Part shown: in pieces, positions 1-5,519 of the stretch
How positions within the stretch are numbered: the stretch's first letter is position 1
Layout of the letters: the number at the start of each line of letters is the position of its first letter
Origin: a virus
Virus record (IMG/VR): IMGVR_UViG_3300037041_000610
Location: 1-31,067 of that record
Direction: 5' to 3' (one strand)
Length of the DNA stretch: 31,067 bases
Position numbers and translations under genes: made by a program
Notes under the pieces: generated by a model
What the model saw: only the letters and a program-made list of their open reading frames with translations
Database searches by the model: none
Told to the model about the DNA's origin: nothing

Positions 1-127
1 CGAGTTCGTGTTTCGTTATATCATTCCCCGAAATGGCCTCGAGAATATGATACCAACCCCATCGGCTTAATCCTGAGGGGGTATAATCGTCGTCAGCTCC
101 GCCACCATCAGACGGTCCAAAGAGTCC
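1..127. repeat. Terminal direct repeat, left copy (circularisation overlap)
   Basis: These 127 bases are identical to the last 127 bases of the window (30941-31067), base for base by eye. An exact 127-bp overlap is what a k=127 de Bruijn assembler leaves on a circular contig, so I read it as an assembly overlap and not as a biological terminal repeat. It lies inside the tail-assembly chaperone gene, which is therefore split across the window ends. A short true direct terminal repeat cannot be excluded from sequence alone. Confidence 0.9.
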
Positions 128-657
128 AACGAATTGTTGACTAATTCGGCGCCGATACTCGAAAAAAAAAGCAAGCCCCCTTGAATGCGATCCATCGTTA
201 GCGCGTTAATCGCGTGCATGTACTTTTTAACGTTGGATGAATCGTATTTAACGAGGTTATAATAATCCCCAACCTGCTCGGAAATGGGGCGGTAAATTAT
301 CGCCGCGAGTTGCGGGAGGTTCGTGTAATCCGTTTCGCCATTCGTAAGCCAAATCGATTTCGAAAGTTGATCCAAGTCAACATGCTCGCGGAATGTCATG
401 TTATTAATATCAGGAATAAAGCCCAGCTTAACCCCCTCGACGGTCACTGTCGGCGCGTGGGTATCCTTTCCCGTTATGCAAGCGGTCGAAAACAAATCGA
501 TAACCGTTTGCACCGTTTCGGCCTTGAGGCCCTCGCAATATTCGCGGCTTTTGTTAATGGCAATCATCGCGCGTTCGGTATCGTCGGCGGCCGTTTCAAA
601 ATCGACGAACCGCTTTAACGTTATTTGGTCGGCGCTTACGGGAATATACAGTTTCAT
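67..657 (-). CDS. Tail assembly chaperone, zero-frame (short, gpG-like) product
   Basis: This 196-residue protein is read as the short form of a phage tail-assembly chaperone, which in siphoviruses coats the tape measure before the tube polymerises and is absent from the virion. Residues about 81-165 run from a FIPDINNMTF segment through a YRPI segment to an I-x-G-G-L-L-F-F motif, a layout I recall from chaperone-like proteins of Bacteroidota phages. The strongest evidence is the slippery T-TTT-TTT heptamer at codons 164-165, 31 codons before the zero-frame stop, with a long open -1 frame that continues past the window start into 30840-30940. The ATG shares ATGA with the small terminase stop. 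Unusually, the gene is separated from the tape measure by four large genes and one small one. The assignment rests on the frameshift architecture more than on remembered similarity. Confidence 0.72.
   Translation of the reverse strand: MKLYIPVSADQITLKRFVDFETAADDTERAMIAINKSREYCEGLKAETVQTVIDLFSTACITGKDTHAPTVTVEGVKLGFIPDINNMTFREHVDLDQLSKSIWLTNGETDYTNLPQLAAIIYRPISEQVGDYYNLVKYDSSNVKKYMHAINALTMDRIQGGLLFFSSIGAELVNNSLDSLDRLMVAELTTIIPPQD
162..170 (-). other. Probable programmed -1 ribosomal frameshift site (U9 run)
   Basis: On the minus strand the mRNA reads CUUUUUUUUUCGAG. In the chaperone frame the codons are CUU UUU UUU UCG, which contain the canonical X-XXY-YYZ heptamer U-UUU-UUU. A single -1 slip after codon 165 enters a frame that begins F-E-Y-R-R-R and stays open for 87 codons to a TGA at 30840-30842 on the circular molecule. 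The predicted fusion is 252 residues (165 + 87). This matches the G/GT arrangement of lambda and most siphoviruses. Confidence 0.72.
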
Positions 658-1013
658 AAATTGGCGCTTATGGTTATTACGGGTTGGTTATCGGCGCCCG
701 TGATTTCCTGGCGCTCAATGTAACCGCGTTTTTTACCTTTGGTTTTTAAAAAGAAAATCGTCGCGGCGGTATCCCCCTCTTTTATTAGCGTGTGTAGTTG
801 GCCCTCGGCGAAATCCAAAACGGACCCGTCGAGCTCATCGACCGCGAGTTTATAATCGGGGTCGTTCTTAAGCCAATAGTAATGGATTTCGCGGCTCATG
901 CCAACGGCGGCGGCCGCTTTGGTTACAATACCTAAGTTAGCCTCGAGCGCGTCGAGGAACGCCCTTTTTTTAGTGTTAAACTCCGAGTAGTCCTTTTCGT
1001 TCTTTTTTTCCAT
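654..1013 (-). CDS. terS: Terminase small subunit
   Basis: This roughly 119-residue protein has the layout of a DNA-recognition subunit of the packaging motor: an N-terminal helix-turn-helix (FLDALEANLGIVTKAA followed by VGMSREIHYYW) and a C-terminal segment containing IFFLKTKGKKRGYIER, which is typical of small terminases in this phage group. The small subunit binds viral DNA and hands it to the large subunit. I chose the ATG at 1013 over an upstream in-frame TTG at 1019. The stop overlaps the chaperone start as ATGA, so the two are translationally coupled. Oddly, the large subunit lies 2.5 kb away on the opposite strand, whereas the subunits are usually adjacent. Confidence 0.8.
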   Translation of the reverse strand: MEKKNEKDYSEFNTKKRAFLDALEANLGIVTKAAAAVGMSREIHYYWLKNDPDYKLAVDELDGSVLDFAEGQLHTLIKEGDTAATIFFLKTKGKKRGYIERQEITGADNQPVITISANL

Positions 1014-1074
1014 CTTCAAAAATCAATTTTTCCCGTAAACATTGGTATTCCACCGACGGCCAAATCGCATTTAC

Positions 1075-1227
1075 TTAGTTTTCGTTTTGAGGCTTTTCGG
1101 CCTGATATTGGCAAACCGCGTAACGCTGGGCCGCCTCGGGGAATTCCTTAATTGCTTTACTATCAGCCATGCACCGCCCAATAAATTCGTGGCGGTCCTC
1201 GTTAGGTTGGCGCGTTGGGAGTGGCAT
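1075..1227 (-). CDS. 50-residue protein with an RCM...EFP...QRYAVC motif
   Basis: This is a 50-codon ORF with the pattern P-L-P..., HEFIGRCMADS, KEFPEAAQRYAVC. Short segments of the type FI-x-RCM...EFP...QR-x-AVC recur in head-maturation regions of many phages, often next to proteases or portals, but I know no assigned biochemical function. The ATG follows immediately on the TAA of the 31-codon gene upstream (TAAATG), which suggests coupling. It sits just upstream of the small terminase; the remaining 61 bases before that gene hold only ORFs of 15 codons or fewer. Confidence 0.6.
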   Translation of the reverse strand: MPLPTRQPNEDRHEFIGRCMADSKAIKEFPEAAQRYAVCQYQAEKPQNEN

Positions 1228-1323
1228 TTAGTTAGTTTTTTTTTGTTTGGTGTTACGAATGGAGAATAATTCTATTAATTCCCCTTTGATTCGGGCCCAA
1301 AGGGATTTAATTTTAGCTTTCAT
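1228..1323 (-). CDS. 31-residue basic mini-protein
   Basis: This short ORF encodes a basic, helical-looking peptide (MKAKIKSLWARIKGEL at the start, a Lys/Gln/Asn tail). It fills the space between the Cys-rich protein and the 50-residue protein, ends directly against the next ATG, and reads in the same direction as its neighbours. Its coding status rests on this tight packing only. No function can be assigned. A run of nine A residues near its 3' end could cause slippage but would not open an informative frame. Confidence 0.4.
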   Translation of the reverse strand: MKAKIKSLWARIKGELIELFSIRNTKQKKTN

Positions 1324-1367
1324 GCAATAGTAACGGCTAAACCTTAACCTTTTGCCCGAAAACGTCC

Positions 1368-1829
1368 CTAATCGTCCAATTGGCCCTCGTTAATTTCCGT
1401 TTTCAGCCAGCTAATGAGGTCGGACCCTCGGCACGATACGCAACCAACGCGGCTCCCCGTCATTTTATAAACCCACTCGCCAAGGTCGCGAACCGTTTGG
1501 CCTGTTATTGAGCCCTGTGACGGAAGCCCCGAAATGAAGGTCCGTAGTAATTCGGTTTCCTCATCCGATAGCCGATAGCGCCCCCATTTATTAATTGGGC
1601 AACGGTATAACGAGTATTTCGTTTTTCGAGGCATGTAACACCCACAAAGCCGAGTTTTACGTCGGTAGTGGGTTATTTTGTTATTTTCCTCAGCCTCGGC
1701 CAAATCCTCGGGGCTGAGCTTGTTTCCTATTATGATAGTGCCGCAACTTAACGTAGAGGCTCGGAAGTGTTTACAGGCCGTGCACGTCGCTAATCGCTGG
1801 GCCCGAATGGTGGGGGGTACGGTGAACAT
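1368..1829 (-). CDS. Cys-rich, probably zinc-binding protein of unknown function
   Basis: This 153-residue protein carries paired cysteines near the N-terminus (CTACKHF, then LSCG) and a second group (LCGCYMPRKTKYSLYRCPINKW). The C-G-C-x-M-P-x-K-T-K...C-P-x-x-K-W pattern recurs in small proteins of Bacteroidota phages and looks like a zinc ribbon. The C-terminal half has another CVSC pair. The gene starts 59 bases inside the 3' end of the sigma-like gene in a different frame, so the two probably share a transcript. A role in DNA or RNA binding is possible from the cysteines but is an inference. Confidence 0.6.
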   Translation of the reverse strand: MFTVPPTIRAQRLATCTACKHFRASTLSCGTIIIGNKLSPEDLAEAEENNKITHYRRKTRLCGCYMPRKTKYSLYRCPINKWGRYRLSDEETELLRTFISGLPSQGSITGQTVRDLGEWVYKMTGSRVGCVSCRGSDLISWLKTEINEGQLDD

Positions 1830-2322
1830 TTTTTCGAATTTTGGTTAAAGCGTTTTCAACTAATTTGTAAAGGGTTTTAATCGGGATTCCTGTTTTGGCG
1901 CTGGCGTCCTTATAACTGAAATCGGGCAAAGCGTAGAGCCTCAAAATCACGGCGTCCATTTGTGGCATGAGTGAAATATAGGCGTCGACGTACTCGTTAT
2001 TTAATCGCGATCCAAGCCACGGGGCCAAAGGTTCCTCGAGATGCTTAACGCTATTTTCGTCCCAATTCCTGAGGAACTTACTAAATTTCACATGGTAACG
2101 GCTCGAGCGGTCGATAGCCATTAAGAACAAAGCGCGGTTAACGTAAAATTCCAAAGTACCCTCAGCCGCCAGCCGCTCGGCTTTGTCGCGTTGGTTTTCG
2201 AGTATCTTTAAAAGGGTTTCAGAGAGGAGGTCGTCGCCGCGGTGGGGGTCGCTCATTAATCCCCTCGCGTGCCTGAGCCATTTGGGATATAATCGAGCCG
2301 TTTCGTTTTCCAAAGTTTTCAC
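1771..2322 (-). CDS. Sigma-70-like transcription factor
   Basis: This roughly 183-residue protein has two regions separated by a linker, as in small alternative sigma factors. The N-terminal part (WLRHARGLMSDPHRGDDLLS, then ETLLKIL) fits region 2. The C-terminal part (YISLMPQMDAVILRLYALPD, then FSYKDASAKTGIPIKTLYKL) fits a region 4 HTH. It is the first gene of the minus-strand block that encodes virion and lysis proteins, so it may direct host polymerase to late promoters; that is an inference. The start is uncertain: no ATG lies near the frame's 5' end, and I prefer GTG at 2322 over TTG at 2340 or 2313. The TTG at 2340 would put the start inside the opposing promoter's operator. Confidence 0.62.
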   Translation of the reverse strand: MKTLENETARLYPKWLRHARGLMSDPHRGDDLLSETLLKILENQRDKAERLAAEGTLEFYVNRALFLMAIDRSSRYHVKFSKFLRNWDENSVKHLEEPLAPWLGSRLNNEYVDAYISLMPQMDAVILRLYALPDFSYKDASAKTGIPIKTLYKLVENALTKIRKNVHRTPHHSGPAISDVHGL

Positions 2323-2326
2323 CCCG

Positions 2327-2357
2327 TTTGAATGTAGCAAAAAATCTACTATATTTG
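2327..2357 (+). promoter_or_regulatory. Plus-strand promoter P1 with embedded operator-like inverted repeat
   Basis: TTTG at 2327-2330 and TATATTTG at 2350-2357 are separated by 19 bases, which fits the Bacteroidota sigma-ABfr consensus (TTTG, about 19-21 bases, TAnnTTTG). The spacer contains ATGTAGC-A6-TCTAC (2332-2349), an imperfect inverted repeat that is also present, in perfect form, at the second promoter near 4.9 kb. Transcription would start just before 2370 and read into the small-gene cluster. The element overlaps the 5' end of the divergent sigma-like gene. Confidence 0.65.
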
Positions 2358-2374
2358 CCGCCGTAAATATAAAC

Positions 2375-2382
2375 CAAATTTA
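2375..2382 (-). promoter_or_regulatory. Possible minus-strand -7 box for the late block
   Basis: On the minus strand this reads TAAATTTG, a match to TAnnTTTG, with an imperfect -33 box (TTCG) about 18 bases upstream. It faces away from P1, and the two -7 boxes are only about 17 bases apart, so polymerases at the two promoters would interfere with each other. It would leave a leader of roughly 45 bases before the GTG of the sigma-like gene. Confidence 0.4.
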
Positions 2383-2389
2383 TAACCGT

Positions 2390-2524
2390 ATGACATTTAA
2401 CGAAATATCGGGGTTATTCCTAACCCATCTCAGCGCGGCCGTCCTCGGCTTTGCGTTCGGCCATTATCGCGGCTGGCTATCGGAGTACAAACACCACGAA
2501 CAAAAGGAGGCCGAAAATGACTAA
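2390..2524 (+). CDS. 44-residue membrane peptide, first gene of plus block
   Basis: This is the first ATG downstream of P1. The 44-residue product has one probable transmembrane helix (residues about 8-24, LFLTHLSAAVLGFAFG) followed by a charged, His/Glu/Lys-rich tail. There is no Shine-Dalgarno sequence at its own start, but its 3' end carries AAAAGGAGG, which serves the next gene. The next ORF begins at 2517 inside this one. As the most promoter-proximal gene it would be expressed early; a takeover or exclusion role is possible but not shown. Confidence 0.55.
   Translation: MTFNEISGLFLTHLSAAVLGFAFGHYRGWLSEYKHHEQKEAEND
2502..2510 (+). promoter_or_regulatory. Strong Shine-Dalgarno site for the 99-residue gene
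   Basis: AAAAGGAGG lies here with GGAGG ending 6 bases before the ATG at 2517. It is the first of three strong Shine-Dalgarno sites in a genome whose other starts mostly lack one, and it sets the start of this gene. Confidence 0.7.
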
Positions 2525-2816
2525 GGATTATTTAAGAATCAATAGAACCGCCATTAACTATTTATTGCCGCGCGTGTTTAGTTGGTATAATAACGACCGA
2601 AAAATTTACCTCAATATAGAGGATTTTAGTAGTATGTTGGCTTACGCTAAAACACTTGAGCAAATCCAAATTGAGCAAGCCTATCGGGACGGGGCTAAGG
2701 CGGGGGCGTTAGCGGGTAAATATGTTGGAACATCCGCCCGAGATTATTACGAACAAAATTTTAAAACTAAATCAATACATGAATATTATTTAGCATCGAA
2801 AGGAGGTGAGCAATGA
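2517..2816 (+). CDS. Hypothetical protein, 99 residues, AYRDGAKAG motif
   Basis: The start is fixed by a Shine-Dalgarno sequence 6 bases upstream and by the overlap with the preceding gene. The protein is mostly helical in appearance, with IEDFSSMLAYAKTLEQIQIE followed by QAYRDGAKAGALAGKY. The QAY-x-x-G-x-x-A core is echoed in the 87-residue gene two positions downstream (QAYLEGYRAA), so the two may be distant paralogues. It ends in KGGEQ, and the codons for these residues are themselves the Shine-Dalgarno sequence of the next gene. I do not recognise a family. Confidence 0.65.
   Translation: MTKDYLRINRTAINYLLPRVFSWYNNDRKIYLNIEDFSSMLAYAKTLEQIQIEQAYRDGAKAGALAGKYVGTSARDYYEQNFKTKSIHEYYLASKGGEQ
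2799..2809 (+). promoter_or_regulatory. Perfect Shine-Dalgarno site encoded within KGGEQ codons (copy 1)
   Basis: AAAGGAGGTGA, which is complementary to the conserved 3' end of bacterial 16S rRNA, has its GGAGG core 6 bases before the ATG at 2813. It is read in frame as the C-terminal residues K-G-G-E of the upstream protein, followed by CAATGA (Q-stop), whose ATG starts the next gene. Confidence 0.8.
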
Positions 2817-2995
2817 GTAAAATATTTTCAGAAGACGATGTTAAATTTTTTTTTGCAAAAGCAATTGAATCCGCTCCTTTGGCGGAAACTCACACGAGAA
2901 TGATAAGCGACTTAGAATATCGTAATTATGTTATGGATATTTTATACGATAGGACTTTTAAACTTTGGGAAACATACAAAGGAGGTGAGCAATGA
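2813..2995 (+). CDS. Hypothetical protein, 60 residues
   Basis: This small acidic/aromatic protein (SEDDVKFFFAKAIESAP, then YVMDILYDRTFKLWETYK) is translated from a perfect Shine-Dalgarno site. Like its upstream neighbour it ends in KGGEQ and overlaps the next ATG by ATGA. The identical 17-base junction on both sides of this gene suggests that gene-plus-junction units were duplicated or inserted as cassettes. No family is recognised. Confidence 0.6.
   Translation: MSKIFSEDDVKFFFAKAIESAPLAETHTRMISDLEYRNYVMDILYDRTFKLWETYKGGEQ
2978..2988 (+). promoter_or_regulatory. Perfect Shine-Dalgarno site encoded within KGGEQ codons (copy 2)
   Basis: This second AAAGGAGGTGA has GGAGG 6 bases before the ATG at 2992. 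The stretch AAAGGAGGTGAGCAATGA is identical to the copy at 2799-2816. It again encodes the C-terminal KGGEQ of the upstream protein. Confidence 0.8.
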
Positions 2996-3255
2996 ATAAC
3001 GAAAACCAAACCCCAATTAACGAATGGGTCGATAAGACCCGAAAAAAACTCAATTCGAACCCCTTGAGCCTTTCGGCTATGGCTTACCGTGAATTCATTA
3101 ACGAAAGCCCCGAGTTGATCGTTAAGGAAGCCCAATTAATTCGCCAAGCATACCTCGAGGGGTATCGGGCGGCCTTTGAGGATTTAAAAAACCATTATGA
3201 AACGAAAGGAAATGACGCGCCTATCGAGCGAGGATTTGAGAGCTTTACGCCTTGA
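2992..3255 (+). CDS. Hypothetical protein, 87 residues, QAYLEGYRAA motif
   Basis: This mostly helical protein contains FINESPELIVKEAQLIRQAY and LEGYRAAFEDLKNHYETK. The QAYLEGYRAA core resembles the QAYRDGAKAG core of the gene at 2517. Its start is set by the second perfect Shine-Dalgarno site. Its last 44 bases overlap the next ORF in another frame. Function is unknown. Confidence 0.62.
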   Translation: MNNENQTPINEWVDKTRKKLNSNPLSLSAMAYREFINESPELIVKEAQLIRQAYLEGYRAAFEDLKNHYETKGNDAPIERGFESFTP

Positions 3256-3370
3256 AACGCTCGCGGCCTTTCCCGCGCCCGAAAATCAGGCCTCAAGACT
3301 GCGGCTAATTTTAAAACGAATAGAAAACGAGCTTGACGTTCGAAACCCCCTCCGCCATGAACTCCGATAA
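3212..3370 (+). CDS. Hypothetical helical protein, 52 residues
   Basis: This ORF begins MTRLSSEDLRALRLETLAAF and continues with RLRLILKRIENELDVRNPL. It looks like a pair of amphipathic helices and is charged throughout. AAAGGA lies 3 bases before the ATG. It fills the space between the 87-residue gene and the HTH gene and overlaps both, in keeping with the packing of this cluster. No family is recognised. Confidence 0.5.
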   Translation: MTRLSSEDLRALRLETLAAFPAPENQASRLRLILKRIENELDVRNPLRHELR

Positions 3371-3542
3371 ACTCAATAACCTAATTTCTGAAACCTTTGG
3401 AACCCGAAATGAATTCGCCCTTAAAATGAAGGTTTCCCGTTGGACTGCTTACCGTTGGCTCGATAACCCCGAAAGGATGGATTTAAAGGCTTTAAAACGC
3501 CTCGCAAAGCTCACGGGTAAACCTTTAACCGAACTCGTTTAA
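3357..3542 (+). CDS. Cro/XRE-like HTH DNA-binding protein
   Basis: This 61-residue protein is little more than a helix-turn-helix: NEFALKMKVSRWTAYRWL followed by ALKRLAKLTGKPLTELV. This layout fits small Cro-like regulators. I chose the ATG at 3357 over a TTG upstream. It lies between the two promoters that share the GTAGC-A6-GCTAC-type palindrome, so it is the obvious candidate to bind that palindrome; this is an inference. Its TAA overlaps the terminase ATG as TAATG. With no integrase present, an early-to-late switch is more likely than a lysogeny switch. Confidence 0.65.
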   Translation: MNSDKLNNLISETFGTRNEFALKMKVSRWTAYRWLDNPERMDLKALKRLAKLTGKPLTELV

Positions 3543-4837
3543 TGGTTACTTTTTTACCCAAGCAAATCGAATGCTTAAACGCCCTCGGGTTGGATTCCCC
3601 CGCCGAGGTTGTTTTATTCGGTGGAGCCGCTGGCGGGGCGAAGTCGTTCACGGGTTGCGCGTGGCAAATCCAACGCCGTTTAAAATACCCGAAAACGAGG
3701 GGGCTTATTGGCCGCTCGAAACTCGACACCCTGAAAAAAACGACCCTAAAAACTTTTTTCGAGGTTGCTCAGCTATTCGGACTCCGAGCGAATGAACATT
3801 ATCAGTTTAACGCACAATCGAACGTTATCACGTTTTACAATGGCTCGGAAATCATTCTCAAGGATTTGTTTTCGTACCCGTCCGACCCCTCGTTTGATTC
3901 CCTCGGGTCGCTAGAAATTACCGACGCCTTTATCGACGAATGTAGCCAGGTTAGTAAAAAAGCCGTGGACATCGTTAGAAGCCGTATCCGTTACAAACTG
4001 AGGGAATTCGATTTAAGCCCGAAAACCTTATTAACGTGTAACCCGTCGAAAGGTTGGTTATATAACGAAATTTATGCCCCGTGGCGGGCTCAAAACCTGC
4101 CCGCGTTTATTTCCTTTATACCCTCAAGGGTTAGCGATAACCCCCACCTCCCAGCAACATACGCCGAGACTTTGGCGCGGTTGCCTGAGATGGATCGTAA
4201 ACGCTTGCTTGAGGGCGATTGGGATTACGACGAAACCGCCGACGCCCTTTTCTTAACCGACGACATCCTGAGGGCTTTTCGCGAGCCCCAAAACGACGGG
4301 GAACTGTATATAACGGCCGACGTCGCGCGCCTTGGAAAAGATAGGACCGTTATCGCCCTTTGGCGCGGCCTTTCGCTCATTCATATAACCGAACTCAGAA
4401 AAAAGAAAATCGACGAAACCGCCGCCGTTATTCGTGCAATGGCGGACCATCATAAAGTAAAACTTTCGAACGTGCTCGCCGATGCCGACGGGCTGGGCGC
4501 TGGGTTAGTGGATGTTTTAAAATGCCGCGAATTTCGTAACGGCTCAAGGGCTACTAAGCCCGAGCGGTTCGTTAACCTCAAGGCCGAATGCTTTTTTAAA
4601 CTCGCCGAATTTATCGAACTCAATAGAATGGTTTTCCCTCAGGCTAACCGCGACGTAATCGTTAAGGAGCTCGATTTAATCCGCCGCAAAAATCCCGATG
4701 GGGACGGAAAGTTAGCAGTAACAGGAAAGGAGGAAATCCAACGAACTCACGGTATGAGCCCCGATTACGCCGACGCTATCGCGATGCGGATGTATTTCGA
4801 GCTTTTCCCCAATTATGGGCGGTATTCTTACGCCTAA
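3542..4837 (+). CDS. terL: Terminase large subunit
   Basis: This 431-residue protein is the ATPase-nuclease of the DNA packaging motor, which docks on the portal. Visible features are Walker A GGAAGGAKS (27-35), Walker B ITDAFIDE (126-133, catalytic D-E), coupling motif LLTCNPS (163-169) and a C-terminal RNase H-like nuclease with acidic residues in TADVARLGKDRT (D260), ADADGLG (D314/D316) and MSPDYADA (D408/D411). Length fits phage large terminases. It is co-directional with the HTH gene (TAATG overlap) and with replication genes, and it is on the opposite strand from the small subunit. A 111-base intergenic region with a new promoter follows it. Confidence 0.93.
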   Translation: MVTFLPKQIECLNALGLDSPAEVVLFGGAAGGAKSFTGCAWQIQRRLKYPKTRGLIGRSKLDTLKKTTLKTFFEVAQLFGLRANEHYQFNAQSNVITFYNGSEIILKDLFSYPSDPSFDSLGSLEITDAFIDECSQVSKKAVDIVRSRIRYKLREFDLSPKTLLTCNPSKGWLYNEIYAPWRAQNLPAFISFIPSRVSDNPHLPATYAETLARLPEMDRKRLLEGDWDYDETADALFLTDDILRAFREPQNDGELYITADVARLGKDRTVIALWRGLSLIHITELRKKKIDETAAVIRAMADHHKVKLSNVLADADGLGAGLVDVLKCREFRNGSRATKPERFVNLKAECFFKLAEFIELNRMVFPQANRDVIVKELDLIRRKNPDGDGKLAVTGKEEIQRTHGMSPDYADAIAMRMYFELFPNYGRYSYA

Positions 4838-4896
4838 AAACCCTCTGAAACCCGCGTCATTCCTCATTTTAACATTTGTTAACATTTTAAATTAGG

Positions 4897-4924
4897 ATGT
4901 AGCAAAAAAGCTACATTATATTTG
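4897..4924 (+). promoter_or_regulatory. Plus-strand promoter P2 with perfect 7-bp palindromic operator
   Basis: ATGTAGC (4897-4903), A6 (4904-4909) and GCTACAT (4910-4916) form a perfect inverted repeat immediately followed by the -7 box TATATTTG (4917-4924). The -33 box is weak (TTAGG just upstream of the palindrome). The same ATGTAGC-A6-xCTAC sequence fills the spacer of P1 at 2332-2349. A protein bound here would cover the -33/-7 spacer and should repress, or activate if it compensates for the poor -33 box. The promoter would drive the genes from 4949 onward. Confidence 0.65.
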
Positions 4925-4948
4925 TCAAACAATTAAAAAACAAACCCC

Positions 4949-5239
4949 ATGAACGCAGTACAAAAATTAATCGAAATGGCTACAAAGTACGGAACCGTAA
5001 CGAAAACGGATATTTGGACTAACGAGGACGGCGAAAAATATCAGTTTGAAGATATTCAGGGCCCAAAGCATACGCCCGTATATTTAAAGAAAGCTTTCGA
5101 AGCTGCCGCAACTGAGGCCGCTGGCAAGTATTACGAGGGCCGTTTTAACGCTGAGGGTTATTCATTTTTTTTCGATCGTAACCCGTTTAAAAGCGGTTTA
5201 CACGGTAGCGTGTATATCAGAAAGCTAATCGTATTTTAA
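4949..5239 (+). CDS. Hypothetical protein, 96 residues
   Basis: This is the first gene downstream of P2. It has a short N-terminal helix, an acidic stretch (TNEDGEKYQFEDIQGP) and an Ala-rich helix (LKKAFEAAATEAAGKYY), and ends with aromatic and basic strands. No family is recognised. There is no Shine-Dalgarno sequence; the leader ends in AAACAAACCCC before the ATG. Confidence 0.65.
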   Translation: MNAVQKLIEMATKYGTVTKTDIWTNEDGEKYQFEDIQGPKHTPVYLKKAFEAAATEAAGKYYEGRFNAEGYSFFFDRNPFKSGLHGSVYIRKLIVF

Positions 5240-5303
5240 AAAACCCTCAGGGGCGCGGCTGATCAACGCGCATTCATTAAGCAACTTAAAACCCCCTTAT
5301 AAC

Positions 5304-5498
5304 ATGTATCAAATTATTATCAAACACCGCCACAACGGAACCGCCCAAATTATCGACTATCCCAAACTCGGGAGCTGCCTTAACTCATTCAAAGAAATTT
5401 GTAACGACAAAGGTTACGAGTACGAATGGACGGGCGACCTCCCAACCGCTGGCGGTATCGGCCACGATTACGACATCGAAATCGCAATAACTTTTTAA
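5304..5498 (+). CDS. Hypothetical protein, 64 residues
   Basis: This small protein alternates hydrophobic and polar residues at both ends (MYQIIIKHRH and DIEIAITF), which suggests a small alpha/beta fold. It lacks a Shine-Dalgarno site; ACCCCCTTATAAC precedes the ATG and resembles the leaders of neighbouring genes. Function is unknown. Confidence 0.6.
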   Translation: MYQIIIKHRHNGTAQIIDYPKLGSCLNSFKEICNDKGYEYEWTGDLPTAGGIGHDYDIEIAITF

Positions 5499-5519
5499 CC
5501 CCTTAAAACCCTTTACATC

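Noticed and set aside
1042-1269. 75-codon plus-strand ORF upstream of terS
   Set aside because: It is the complement of two coupled minus-strand mini-genes, one with a recognisable RCM/AVC motif.
2851-2859. TTT TTT TTT run in the 60-residue gene as a frameshift site
   Set aside because: The -1 frame stops after about 16 codons with no recognisable sequence and the downstream start is already coupled.
3333-3542. Lysogeny repressor and temperate life style
   Set aside because: The HTH protein is a bare 61 residues without a dimerisation or cleavage domain, and no integrase, excisionase or partition gene is visible in the complete circle.
5246-5268. GCGCG/CGCGC hairpin in the 64-base gap after the 96-residue gene
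   Set aside because: It has only a 5-bp stem, no T run and no conserved neighbour, so it cannot be called a terminator.
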